DNA of 22,244 nucleotides, from the NCBI GenBank assembly GCA_050697195.1, contig JBOGZL010000148.1:1-22244 (forward strand), written 5' to 3'. Shown piece by piece: positions 8,401 through 15,316 of the stretch. The DNA comes from DASPWW01 sp050697195 (GTDB lineage: Bacteria > Actinomycetota > Thermoleophilia > Solirubrobacterales > 70-9). Every line of letters starts with the position of its first letter. The stretch's first letter is position 1. Under the pieces are notes generated by a model. The model ran no database searches, was not told the origin of the DNA, and was given only the letters and a program-made list of their open reading frames with translations. The position numbers and the translations under genes were made by a program.

Positions 8401-8682
8401 GACCGCTACATCGCCGTGCTCACGGCGCTGGTCGAGCACCACGACCGCGCCGGCGAGCACCCGGACGCGGCGGACGTCGCGCGCGAGCTCGTCGACCTCG
8501 ACCCGCTCAACGAGGGCGGCCACCGGGCGCTGATCACCGCCTACGCGCGCGCCGGTCGCACGGGCCATGCCCTGCGCCAGTACCTCGAGTGCCGCCGGGC
8601 GCTGGTCGAGCAGCTCGGCGTCGAGCCGGCCGCCGAGACCTCGCGGCTTCAGGCGCGGGTCCTCGCCGGCGAGACGCTCTGA
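5458..8682 (+). CDS. STAND-type ATPase/TPR transcriptional regulator with C-terminal SARP-like wHTH-BTAD (copy 1)
   Basis: A cytoplasmic signal-responsive regulator of at least 1074 residues. Seen: Walker A GAGCGKTT (residues 6-13 from this GTG), Walker B LVLVFDDSEHL (92-102), ATRR sensor-like segment (128-131), MalT-like ATPase and winged region to ~300, TPR-like helices to ~770, a short HEAT-like stretch, then an OmpR/SARP-type wHTH (~826-915) and BTAD helices to the C-terminus. In AfsR-type SARPs the wHTH-BTAD is N-terminal; here it takes the C-terminal place of the LuxR HTH of LAL/MalT proteins. GTG 5458 is the only canonical start, yet homology to copy 2 continues in frame upstream (ISRPKLVGRVRDALESGS from 5404). 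From the TGA at 5191-5193 to 5458 no ATG, GTG or TTG occurs in frame. A conserved SARP-helix Arg is Gly896 here. Probable target: the operator at 8726-8757. Confidence 0.87.
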   Translation: MLIVAGAGCGKTTILDQALAEAPGSVAWISCSDTERAPGTLLMRVLDAISAAVPGAADALAERMAAAPEQIDALEMTRELLAELPRLLVEPLVLVFDDSEHLDGAEDSLRMLSALLRAELPSLHIAIATRRSLELRVAKSVASGRMTGLSAADLAFDAEECGALVRTRTGVDPPGDQVDAVLEATEGWPLGVALAASHVEAQPRAGVDGTSLRSLRSALDLRSYFSEELLESLDSELREAVIASSVASMVTTEVARALDLPEGFGGSVERAGVLVRYSDDEEAFAYHPLLREFLLERLRADRPDDQRRKLHAAVAPAAAGAGDAIGAIEHWLEAESWPEAVVAIERESMRLARTQPDLLRHWLSLLPPEVGSLPTMLSLRGQLDWGAGDHASAIESLQAAIRAFRDHPNPPAEWMARFACSDALISVGEYGEFQQLIDGWDDPGAASAGIFPLATAMYAAFWLATYGRFEESDELAAAVNEHPGSAAVASLEALRQCAVDTSRGRLDEAYEGLESAVRELEGNDPFNRRFYMRASQALALHDLGRLEDALRMWMRIREGAREAAARFLVDSSYAWSALLLAQVGRVEDAEAELARHERQEAGWRDYVGDLAEAWTASLRGDAARTVACAEKVLKIVAPAIPMFQYWTRADLVPPLVAAGAGDRAHALLVEARSAIDEAFPGADGRYPRARLLALGAWLGHLEDEPEAADAELLAAWEEAEASLPHVLRREWPRIQGVVWARLERGVLDPATATDALTRAFPEGLQLVPFLDHPIADVRRASLSPAVRSGDPGAVGRLRRLHDDPEPELARAAESASAQLSSSLPPLRFEVLGRFSVRRGSWRAGDSEWRRPVDARLLRLLLVHAGQPVPEDLIFEALWPAKSGSAARRGLQVAVSGARRVLDPPGAEGSAIESLGRAYRLALDREGTVDADEFRSASEAALADRGDGRRGLLDRARSLWGGEPLPEERYSDWATSYRESLIDRYIAVLTALVEHHDRAGEHPDAADVARELVDLDPLNEGGHRALITAYARAGRTGHALRQYLECRRALVEQLGVEPAAETSRLQARVLAGETL

Positions 8683-8725
8683 GCTGTCCTCCAGTCGCGC
8701 CCGCCCACGCACGTCGACGCGCGTG

Positions 8726-8757
8726 ATGAGCGTTTGTTGAGCGCTCATCTCTAGGTT
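8726..8757 (+). promoter_or_regulatory. SARP-type direct-repeat operator and -10 box of the first secreted-protein gene
   Basis: Heptamers ATGAGCG (8726-8732) and TTGAGCG (8737-8743) are 11 bp apart. Exactly 8 bp separates the second from a -10-like TAGGTT (8752-8757). This is the known SARP layout, where repeats replace the -35 element. The same bases also form an inverted repeat, GATGAGCG (8725-8732) with CGCTCATC (8742-8749), and contain the palindrome TGAGCGCTCA (8738-8747). The gene's ATG at 8793 follows a strong Shine-Dalgarno AAGGAGG ending 7 bp upstream. Near-identical copy at 12747-12778. Confidence 0.72.
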
Positions 8758-8792
8758 CGGCCGAGTTCCCTCACGGTGAAGGAGGCAAAGAA

Positions 8793-9254
8793 ATGGCCGA
8801 AAACACGCGCAGGCTCGGCTCACCGCTGGTCGTCGCGGCGGCCGGGATCGCCCTGGTCGCGGCGTTGGCGCTGAGTGCGCCCGCGAGCGGCGGGACGGCC
8901 CGCGTGGCGAAGAAGGCGATCAAGGGCTCGCTGACACTCAAGGTGCAGGACGGTGGCTTCGGCGACGGGTTCGCGTCGGGGAGGATCGATACGAAGAAGA
9001 TCTGCGCCGCCTTCCGGCAGATCCGCGTCAAGCTCTTGGACCCCCCTCGCCGCTACAGGCAGCCCGAGCCGACGTACGGCGAGCCGAACCGCAAGCACTA
9101 CACGGCGACCATGGGCATCCCGTCGGAGCCCGGCAGCTACCGGTTCCGGGCGCATGCCAAGAAGACCAGGGTCGCCCGAGGGTTGAGGCGGGCAAAGTGC
9201 GCCGAGATGACGAGCCCGGTGGTTGAGGTGACGGTCACCGCGACGCCTGGCTGA
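8793..9254 (+). CDS. Small secreted protein, cargo of cassette 1
   Basis: A 153-residue protein of unknown function. An N-terminal signal peptide is clear: basic TRR, a hydrophobic core about residues 11-28, and a small-residue region APASG near 29-33. The mature part is basic and looks beta-rich, with two cysteines (in KKICAAF and RRAKCAEM) that could form a disulphide. Its layout (FASGRI, Cys, RVKL, GSYRFRAHA, Cys, SPVVEVTVT) resembles small secreted beta-sandwich proteins common in Thermoleophilia; that resemblance is from memory. The start has an excellent RBS. The upstream operator and signal peptide match those of the cassette 2 protein, but the mature sequences do not. It probably acts outside the cell or at the envelope. 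Confidence 0.8.
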   Translation: MAENTRRLGSPLVVAAAGIALVAALALSAPASGGTARVAKKAIKGSLTLKVQDGGFGDGFASGRIDTKKICAAFRQIRVKLLDPPRRYRQPEPTYGEPNRKHYTATMGIPSEPGSYRFRAHAKKTRVARGLRRAKCAEMTSPVVEVTVTATPG

Positions 9255-9316
9255 AGCTGACGCTGCGGGGAAACGCCGAGGTCGCCGCCGAACTAGCAAG
9301 AACTAGACACGTGACC

Positions 9317-9343
9317 CCGCCCGCTTGCCGAGCCGGCGGGCGG
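9317..9343 (+). other. GC-rich stem-loop at the 5' end of regulator copy 2
   Basis: CCGCCCGC (9317-9324) pairs perfectly with GCGGGCGG (9336-9343) around an 11-nt loop. No U-tract follows. It could stop transcripts from the upstream secreted gene (stop at 9252-9254) or hide the TTG codon at 9325, which falls at the start of its loop. Confidence 0.35.
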
Positions 9344-12300
9344 CGCCTATCATCAGCCTGCTGCCTCGCACGGGAACAGCCACGCGCCTGACGGAACAGG
9401 GCGGAGGGGTACAGGGCGGACGAATCTCGCGGCCCAGGCTCGCCGGCCGGGTGCGCGATGCGCTCGATTCCGGCTGTCTGCTGCTCATCGCGGGCGGGGG
9501 TTGCGGGAAGACCACGATCCTCGACCAGGCGCTGACCGAGGTGCCGGAGCCGGTCGCCTGGGTCAGCAGCTCGCCGACCGAGCGCGCCCCCGGCACCCTG
9601 TTGATGCGGATCCTGTACGCGATCGGCGCGGCGATCCCTGGTGCCTCCGACGTTCGGGCGGAGCGCCTCGCCACCGCACCTGAGCAGGTGGACGCCAACG
9701 CGGCGATGCACGGGCTGATCGCCGAGCTCTCCCGGCTCCTGGTCGAGCCGCTCGTGCTCGTGCTCGACGACGCCGAGCACCTCGAGGGAGCCGACGAGTC
9801 GCTGCGGCTGATCGGCGACCTGCTCAGGGTCGAGCAGACGTCGCTGCACGTCGCGGTCGCGACCAGGCGACCGCTCGACCTTCGGGTGGCGAAGCCTCGT
9901 GCGGCCGGGCGCCTGACGGAGATCTCCGCCGCCGACCTCGCCTTCGACACCGAGGAGTGCGCGGACCTCCTGCGGGAGCGGACCGGGGTGGACCCCGATC
10001 CCGCGGACGTCGAGGAGGTGATGAAGGCGACCGAGGGCTGGCCACTCGGGATCGCGCTTGCCGCGGCGCTGGTGGAGCAGAAGCGGGAGGCAGGTGGCGA
10101 GGGGGCACTCGACGATCTGGGGTCGGCACCCGACCTGCGCTCCTACCTCGCCGAGGAGCTCATCGACTCGCTCGACCCGGAGCTCCGAGAAGGCGCAATC
10201 GAGTCGAGCATCGCGGGCGTCGTGACCCCGGAGCTGACCCGGGCCCTCGATCTACCGGCGGATTTCGGTAATCGCATCGAACGCGCGGGCCTGCTCGTGC
10301 GTCGCTTCGACGACCGGGAGGGCTTCGCCTACCACCCACTGCTCCGAGAGTTCCTTCAGGAGCGGCTCCGCACGGAGCGGGCGCAGCCTGAGCTACGACA
10401 CCTGCATGCGGCCGCCGCACCCGCGGTCGCGGAGGCGGGCGACCCGATCGGGGCAGTCAACCACTGGCTCGAGGCGAGGGGATGGACCGAGGCGGTGGCG
10501 GCGATCGAGCGCGAGGGCCCAGGCTTGCTCAGGACGTCGCCCGAGCTGATGAAGCATTGGCTGTCCGTGCTTCCCCCCGCCGTCCAGGAACAGCCCACGA
10601 TCCGGACGCTCGAGGGCCAACTCGAGTGGGGCGCGGGCCAACACGAACGTGCGGTCGAGCCGCTGCGCGCGGCCGTCGCCGGTCACCGCGAGGCCCAGGA
10701 TGCCGAACGTGAATGGCTGGCGCGCTTCTTCCTAGCCGAGGCGGTGTTCTCCGCCGGGCCGTTCGAGGAGATCCTGGAGCTGGCCGAGGGCTGGGACGGC
10801 CCGGACACGCCACAGGGAAACGTGGGTGCGGCCGGGGTGGCCTGGTACGAGGTCCTCGCCCTTACTGCGTTGGGACGAAGCGAGGAGGCCGAGCGCCTCG
10901 CGGGTCGCCTCCGCCGCGATGCGAAGACCGCCGCGCAGTTCCGCTACCTCGACGATCTGGCGTCCCTGATGGTCGAGCTGGCGGCCGGCGGCGCCGAGGC
11001 CGCGCTGGTCGGGTTGCACGAAACGATCCGCGAGCTCGAGCTGCACGACCCGCAAGGCCGACTCGCCGTCTCGCTCTCGGTCACCGGGCTAGTGCATCTC
11101 GACATCGGTGAGGTCACGGCGGCCATGGAGTGGTTCGAGCGCTGTCAGCGGGAGTCGGAGCGGCTCGGCCTCGGGTTCGTCGCGCGAGACGCCCACCTGC
11201 AGCGTGCCGCCCTGCTAGCGCAACAGGGAGATCTGGCGGGTGCACAGCTCGAGCTCGAGCGAGCGGGGCCACGCCAGGGCACTGGATGGCGCGGCGTCAG
11301 CCGCCACACCGCCGAGGCGTTCGTGGCGTCCGCGCGCGGGGATGCATCGGAGGCGGTGGCGGCGGCGGAGCGCGCCCTGGCCCGGGTCCGGCCCGGCCTG
11401 GTCTGTTACCGGGTCTGGGCCGCGCTGGACATGGCCATCGTGCTGGCGGAGAACGGGTCGCCGGATGTCGCGCGAGGCGCCATCGAGGAGGCGCTGTCGG
11501 CGCTCGACGAACACTTCCCGGACGAGCGGGGCAGCTACCACCGCGCCCGCCTGTTCGCGACCCGTGCCTGGCTCGAGTACGTGGCCGGTGAGCGAGATCC
11601 GGCCTACGACTCTCTGTCGCGTTGCTGGGAGCAGGCCGGCGACCGCGGGTATCAGATCGCGCGGGCTCACTGGCGCCAGCTGAGGCCGATCCTGAGCCAG
11701 GCGCTTGCGGACGGGGCGATCGACCCGAGCGCCGTGGTCCCGGCCTTGGAGCGCGCATTCCCGGGCGGTGAGGCCTTGACCGCATTCGCGGATCACGCCC
11801 TCCCAGCCGTCCGAAGGTCCGCCCTGTCGACTGCGCTGGCCTCGAACCACCCAGCCGTCCTCGCGCGACTCGCGGAGCTCACGGACGACCGCGACGAGCA
11901 CGTTGCCACGGCGGCCGTGGCGACACGGGAGCGCCTCCGCCACAGCCCGCCGCCGCTCAGGTTCGCCCTGCTTGGCCGCTTTCGAGTGATGCGCGCCAGG
12001 TGGGAGATCGACGAGACCGGGTGGGGCAGGCCGGTGGACGCTCGATTGGTGCGCTTCCTGCTCGTCAACGGCGGTCGGCCGGTCTCCGAGGACCTGATCT
12101 TCGAGGCTCTGTGGCCGGGCCGCTCTGCGTCCACCGCGCGACGCGGCCTCCAGGTCGCGGTCTCCAGGGCTCGCCGGGTCCTCGATCTGCCCGGCGCTGA
12201 GTCGAGCGTCATCGAGGGTGGCGATCACGCATACCGGCTGGTCCTCGCGGAGCGCGACAGCGTGGATGCACACGAGTTCGCAGCAGCGGCCGACGCCGCG

Positions 12301-12705
12301 CTTGGCGACCGGCGCGAGGGACGCCGGAGCCTGCTGGAGCGGGCTCGGTCGCTGTGGACCGGCGAGCCGCTGCCCGAGGAGCGCTACTCCGACTGGGCGG
12401 CCTCATACCGCGAGCGGTTGGTCGACCGCTATATCGCGGTGCTGACTGCCCTGGTCGAGATCCATGGTCGCGCCGGCGAGCACCCCGATGCCGTCGCCCT
12501 CGCGCGCGAGCTCGTCGACCTCGACCCACTCAACGAAGGGGCGCATCGCGCCCTGATCACGGCATACGCGCGGGCCGGCCGCACGGGTCACGCGCTGCGC
12601 CAGTACCTGGAGTGCCGCCGGGCGCTCGTCGAGCAGCTCGGCGTCGAGCCGGCCGAGGAGACCTCGCGGCTTCAGGCATGGGTCCTGGCCGGCGAAGCGG
12701 TCTAG
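9325..12705 (+). CDS. STAND-type ATPase/TPR transcriptional regulator with C-terminal SARP-like wHTH-BTAD (copy 2)
   Basis: Paralogue of the regulator at 5458, similar from end to end. Residues from TTG 9325: Walker A GGGCGKTT (57-64), Walker B LVLVLDDAEHLEG (~143-155), MalT-like ATPase, long TPR-like region, short HEAT-like stretch (ADHALPAVRRSALSTAL), then wHTH from about residue 877 and BTAD helices to the end. The wHTH helix reads VAVSRARRVL with Arg948 where copy 1 has Gly. The start is uncertain: TTG 9325 has no Shine-Dalgarno and lies in a strong stem-loop, while GTG 9451 would cut off the conserved ISRPRLAGR segment. Homology to copy 1 begins at GTATRL (residue ~17). It probably controls the operator at 12747-12778 just downstream; ligand unknown. 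Confidence 0.87.
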   Translation: MPSRRAAPIISLLPRTGTATRLTEQGGGVQGGRISRPRLAGRVRDALDSGCLLLIAGGGCGKTTILDQALTEVPEPVAWVSSSPTERAPGTLLMRILYAIGAAIPGASDVRAERLATAPEQVDANAAMHGLIAELSRLLVEPLVLVLDDAEHLEGADESLRLIGDLLRVEQTSLHVAVATRRPLDLRVAKPRAAGRLTEISAADLAFDTEECADLLRERTGVDPDPADVEEVMKATEGWPLGIALAAALVEQKREAGGEGALDDLGSAPDLRSYLAEELIDSLDPELREGAIESSIAGVVTPELTRALDLPADFGNRIERAGLLVRRFDDREGFAYHPLLREFLQERLRTERAQPELRHLHAAAAPAVAEAGDPIGAVNHWLEARGWTEAVAAIEREGPGLLRTSPELMKHWLSVLPPAVQEQPTIRTLEGQLEWGAGQHERAVEPLRAAVAGHREAQDAEREWLARFFLAEAVFSAGPFEEILELAEGWDGPDTPQGNVGAAGVAWYEVLALTALGRSEEAERLAGRLRRDAKTAAQFRYLDDLASLMVELAAGGAEAALVGLHETIRELELHDPQGRLAVSLSVTGLVHLDIGEVTAAMEWFERCQRESERLGLGFVARDAHLQRAALLAQQGDLAGAQLELERAGPRQGTGWRGVSRHTAEAFVASARGDASEAVAAAERALARVRPGLVCYRVWAALDMAIVLAENGSPDVARGAIEEALSALDEHFPDERGSYHRARLFATRAWLEYVAGERDPAYDSLSRCWEQAGDRGYQIARAHWRQLRPILSQALADGAIDPSAVVPALERAFPGGEALTAFADHALPAVRRSALSTALASNHPAVLARLAELTDDRDEHVATAAVATRERLRHSPPPLRFALLGRFRVMRARWEIDETGWGRPVDARLVRFLLVNGGRPVSEDLIFEALWPGRSASTARRGLQVAVSRARRVLDLPGAESSVIEGGDHAYRLVLAERDSVDAHEFAAAADAALGDRREGRRSLLERARSLWTGEPLPEERYSDWAASYRERLVDRYIAVLTALVEIHGRAGEHPDAVALARELVDLDPLNEGAHRALITAYARAGRTGHALRQYLECRRALVEQLGVEPAEETSRLQAWVLAGEAV

Positions 12706-12920
12706 CCGACGTCCGGCCCTCCCGCTCACGCACGCCGCCGGGCGTGATGAGCATTTGATGAGCGCTCGTCTCTAGGTTCGACAAAACGGATTCTCGGAGG
12801 AGGAGACAGCCATGGCCGGAATGACACACAGGCTCAGCTCGCCGCTCGCTGTGGCGCTCGCGGGGCTCGCGCTCGCCGCGGTCGCGATGCTGGCGTTCGC
12901 CTCGCCGGCATCGGCGAAGT
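9364..12920 (+). repeat. Tandem cassette duplication, copy 2
   Basis: Second copy of the regulator-operator-signal peptide unit of 5344-8892. The conserved 5' block (GGGAACAGCCACGCGCCTGA, 9373-9392) precedes the ATPase domain as in copy 1. Similarity is lost after the signal peptide of the following gene and also in its 5' untranslated region (12781-12811), while the operator itself is kept. Confidence 0.8.
12747..12778 (+). promoter_or_regulatory. SARP-type direct-repeat operator and -10 box of the second secreted-protein gene/cluster
   Basis: Heptamers ATGAGCA (12747-12753) and ATGAGCG (12758-12764) are 11 bp apart, with 8 bp to TAGGTT (12773-12778): the same geometry as at 8726-8757. Across 34 bp the two sites differ at three positions. 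The long inverted repeat of the first site is broken here (two mismatches), while each site's heptamers match at 6 of 7 positions. This favours direct repeats as the functional element. The ATG at 12812 follows GGAGGAGGAG. The promoter may also serve the packed genes up to 18320. Confidence 0.72.
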
Positions 12921-13399
12921 CTCTGTACTTCGTCGGGGAGGCCGACGACGACTCCGCGACGACGATCCACTTCAAGGCCAAGGGCAAGTACAAGGAGGGA
13001 AAGAAGAAGAAGAAGAAGTTCGTCGCGAAGGAAGTCTCCCTGATCCGGGTCTACGACCAGGAGTTCGTCTGCTACACGGCGAACGGCAGCCCCGCCGGAC
13101 ACACCGGCCGCCACACCTACGGCGGCTACGCGCTCATCGACCCGCTCGAGGTCGACGACGGCAAGTTCGGCGGCTTCTACCAGCACGTGTACCAGAGCCC
13201 TTACGGCGGTCCCCCGTCCATTACCGAGTACGAGAGGTTCAGAGGCAAGATCAAGAGCGAGAAGGCGACCGGCGCGTACCAGACCCAGGCGTCCGAGGGC
13301 GGGATCGAGTTCGGCTACTGCGGCGACAGGAACCCCGTCGACTGGACGGCGAAGGCGCAGAAGAAGGCGCCGGAGCCGCCGCCCGACCCGGAGGAGTGA
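12812..13399 (+). CDS. Secreted protein, cargo of cassette 2
   Basis: A 195-residue protein of unknown function. Its signal peptide (HRLSSPLAVALAGLALAAVA..., probable cleavage after SPASA near residue 36) parallels that of the cassette 1 protein. The mature part is different: a lysine run GKKKKKKF (~65-72), two cysteines (EFVCYTA and GYCGDRN), aromatic/Gly-rich strands (FGGFYQHVYQSPYGG) and an acidic, proline-rich tail EPPPDPEE. The order 'FRGKI..KATG...Cys-Gly...DWTA' recalls secreted beta-rich proteins common in Thermoleophilia (from memory, not a search). Strong RBS GGAGGAGGAG. Probably the first gene of the propeller cluster, since the next ORF begins 2 bp after its stop. Confidence 0.82.
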   Translation: MAGMTHRLSSPLAVALAGLALAAVAMLAFASPASAKSLYFVGEADDDSATTIHFKAKGKYKEGKKKKKKFVAKEVSLIRVYDQEFVCYTANGSPAGHTGRHTYGGYALIDPLEVDDGKFGGFYQHVYQSPYGGPPSITEYERFRGKIKSEKATGAYQTQASEGGIEFGYCGDRNPVDWTAKAQKKAPEPPPDPEE

Positions 13400-13401
13400 A
13401 A

Positions 13402-13518
13402 ATGCGCCCGCGCGAGATCGGCTTGCCGGCGGCTCGACGGGGAGTCCTCCGCACGTTCCATACCGGCGAGCGGATCACCGACGTGCTCTCCGGCGGCTCC
13501 GGGAAGCTGAAGAAGTGA
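13402..13518 (+). CDS. Small ORF (38 aa), possibly a truncated member of the family of the 70-aa protein at 18108
   Basis: It starts with ATG 2 bp after the preceding TGA, with GGAGGAG a few bases upstream, and its stop overlaps the GTG of the propeller gene at 13515. This packing suggests translational coupling. The protein is basic, with no signal peptide. VLRTFHTGERITDVL vaguely resembles TLENLSTRERVRIADL in the 70-aa protein at the other end of the cluster, and the last residues GSGKLKK resemble the ...KLVKK ends of the propeller proteins. It may therefore be a decayed or recombined remnant rather than an active gene. Confidence 0.45.
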   Translation: MRPREIGLPAARRGVLRTFHTGERITDVLSGGSGKLKK

Positions 13519-15227
13519 GGCGGCCGATCCTCATCGCCCTCGGCGCAGCGCTCGCCGCGCTGCTCGCCGGGCCCGCGGGCGCGGGCGCGGCGGACAGCGT
13601 GTACGTCTCGAACTTCAACTCCGCGAACATCTCCCAGTACGACATCTCGGCCGGCGGGGCGCTGGCCGCGAAGAACCCGGCGACCGTCGCCAATCCGAGC
13701 AACCCGTTCATCGGCGTCGCGGGCAGCCCCGACGGGCGGAGCGTCTACGTGACGAACACGATCGCGTCGGACAACGTCTCCCAGTACGACGTCGGCGCGG
13801 ACGGAACCCTGACGCCGAAGAGCCCGGCCACCGTTGCGGCCGGTGACGATGCGAACGACATCCTGGTCAGCCCCGACGGGGACAGTGCCTACGTCGTCAA
13901 CAACGTAGCGAACACCGTCTCGCAGTACGACGTCGATCCCGACGACGGGACGCTGACGGCGAAAAGCACGCCGACCGTCGCGACGGGCACCAACCCGTTC
14001 CAGATCGCGATCGGCCCTGACGGGGAGAGCGCCTACGTGACGAACGGCGGATTCCCGGGAGGCGACACCGTCTCCCAGTACGACGTCGCGGCCGACGGAA
14101 CGCTGTCGGCGAAGACCCCGCCGACGGTGCCCTCCAGCGTGTTCCCCGCCGGGATCGTCGTCAGCCCCGACGGGACGAGCGTGTACGTGGCGAACATCAA
14201 CGCCAACGTCATCTCGCAGTACGACGTGAATTCCGGTGACGGCACACTCAGCGCGAAGGACCCCGCAACGGTGCCGGCCGGTTCGTTCCCACGCGGGATC
14301 GCGATCACCGAGGATGGAACGAGTGTCTACGCGGCCAACGGCGGCAACCCCCCCACCTCGGGCACAGTCTCCCAGTACGACGTCGACCCGGACAACGGGA
14401 CGCTGGCCGCAAAGAGCGTCGGCGCGACCGTGCCCGCGGATAACGATCCGTCCCAGATCGCGATCAGCCCCGACGGCGGGAGCGCCTATGTGACGAACCC
14501 CGGCTCCGGGAAGGTCTCCCAGTACAGCATCGACCCCGACGACGAGGCGCTTGCGGCTAAGGACCCGGCGACCGTGGCCGCCGAATCCGGCTCGGTGGGG
14601 ATCCTGGCGATTCCCGATCTGGTCGGCCCGACGACGACGATCGATTCCGGCCCCTCCGGCACGGTTGGCAGCGCGAACGCGAACTTCACCTTCTCCGCGA
14701 ACGAGACCGGCGCCACGTTCGAGTGCCGCCTGGACGGCGGGCCGTTCAGCGCGTGCGCCTCGCCGCAGCAGCACAACGGACTCGCCGACGGGCAGCACAA
14801 CTTCAGGGTGCGGGCCACCGACGGATCGGGCAACACGGGACCGACCACGAGGCGGGACTGGAGGATCGACACCAGCGAGCCACCTCCGCCACCTCCTCCT
14901 CCGCCGCCCCCGCCCCCGCCGTCCGGGGAGCCCTCGAACGAATTCACCCTCGGCGAGGTCGAGCGCAACAAGAAGAAGGGCACCGCGGAGCTGCCGGTCG
15001 AGGTGCCCGGGCCGGGCGCGGTGGAGCTGGCCGGCGAGAAGGTGAAGGAGGCAGCGACGCAGGCGACGACTGCGGGCGAGGTGGCGCTTCCCGTGAAGGC
15101 GACCGGGAAGGCGAAGAAGAAGCTCAAGAAGAAGGGCAAGGCCAAGGTCGCCGCCGACGTCACCTTCACCCCCGACGGCGGCCAGCCGAACACGCAGGGC
15201 ACGTCCGTGAAGCTGGTGAAGAAGTGA
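13515..15227 (+). CDS. Secreted seven-bladed YVTN-type beta-propeller with lysine-rich C-terminal module
   Basis: A 570-residue exported protein. Signal peptide: RRP, then a hydrophobic core, then AGAGA. Seven repeats of the type 'SPDG.S.YVTN....VSQYD...DGTL..K.PATV' (~45 residues each, to ~365) give a complete seven-bladed propeller, as in lactonase/YVTN surface proteins. Next come an Ig-like domain (~375-455; two Cys, ECRLDGGPFSAC), a run of 14 prolines, and a ~95-residue C-terminal module (SNEF..GE..RNKKKGTAELPVEVPG.G.VELAG..VK...) ending in KLVKK. The last module recurs in the next two genes. The GTG start overlaps the preceding stop. No catalytic site was recognised. A surface binding role is inferred. 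Confidence 0.85.
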   Translation: MRRPILIALGAALAALLAGPAGAGAADSVYVSNFNSANISQYDISAGGALAAKNPATVANPSNPFIGVAGSPDGRSVYVTNTIASDNVSQYDVGADGTLTPKSPATVAAGDDANDILVSPDGDSAYVVNNVANTVSQYDVDPDDGTLTAKSTPTVATGTNPFQIAIGPDGESAYVTNGGFPGGDTVSQYDVAADGTLSAKTPPTVPSSVFPAGIVVSPDGTSVYVANINANVISQYDVNSGDGTLSAKDPATVPAGSFPRGIAITEDGTSVYAANGGNPPTSGTVSQYDVDPDNGTLAAKSVGATVPADNDPSQIAISPDGGSAYVTNPGSGKVSQYSIDPDDEALAAKDPATVAAESGSVGILAIPDLVGPTTTIDSGPSGTVGSANANFTFSANETGATFECRLDGGPFSACASPQQHNGLADGQHNFRVRATDGSGNTGPTTRRDWRIDTSEPPPPPPPPPPPPPPSGEPSNEFTLGEVERNKKKGTAELPVEVPGPGAVELAGEKVKEAATQATTAGEVALPVKATGKAKKKLKKKGKAKVAADVTFTPDGGQPNTQGTSVKLVKK

Positions 15228-15316
15228 GGGGCGAGGTGAGACGCCTGGCGCGCCGAGCGCGCGGCCCAGCGCTCTTCGCAGGTCGCTGCGGACGGCGAGC
15301 TGGAGGCCAAGGAGCG

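Larger units (their letters stand above)
5344..8892 (+). repeat. Tandem cassette duplication, copy 1
   Basis: Regulator gene, operator/promoter and signal-peptide region of the next gene are repeated at 9364-12920. The offset is 4020 bp at the 5' conserved block, 4023 at the regulator stop, 4021 at the operator and 4019 at the secreted-protein ATG, so net indels are tiny. Similarity ends in the mature part of the secreted protein. Confidence 0.8.

Noticed and set aside
8738..8747. Palindrome TGAGCGCTCA as a classical dimeric-repressor site
   Set aside because: In the second promoter the palindrome is imperfect while the 11-bp direct repeats and the 8-bp spacing to the -10 persist, so the direct-repeat reading is preferred.
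5779..8823. 1014-codon open frame on the minus strand opposite regulator copy 1
   Set aside because: Its Arg/Pro/Gly-rich translation has no domain, while the plus strand carries Walker motifs and a wHTH-BTAD. It is a GC-rich shadow.
9291..9306. Direct repeat of AACTAG with 10-bp period upstream of regulator copy 2
   Set aside because: Short, not present upstream of copy 1 and not placed relative to a convincing -10 box.
13251..14798. 515-codon minus-strand frame rich in Val/Gly/Arg repeats
   Set aside because: Its periodicity mirrors the propeller blades encoded on the plus strand; it is an antisense shadow of repeats.
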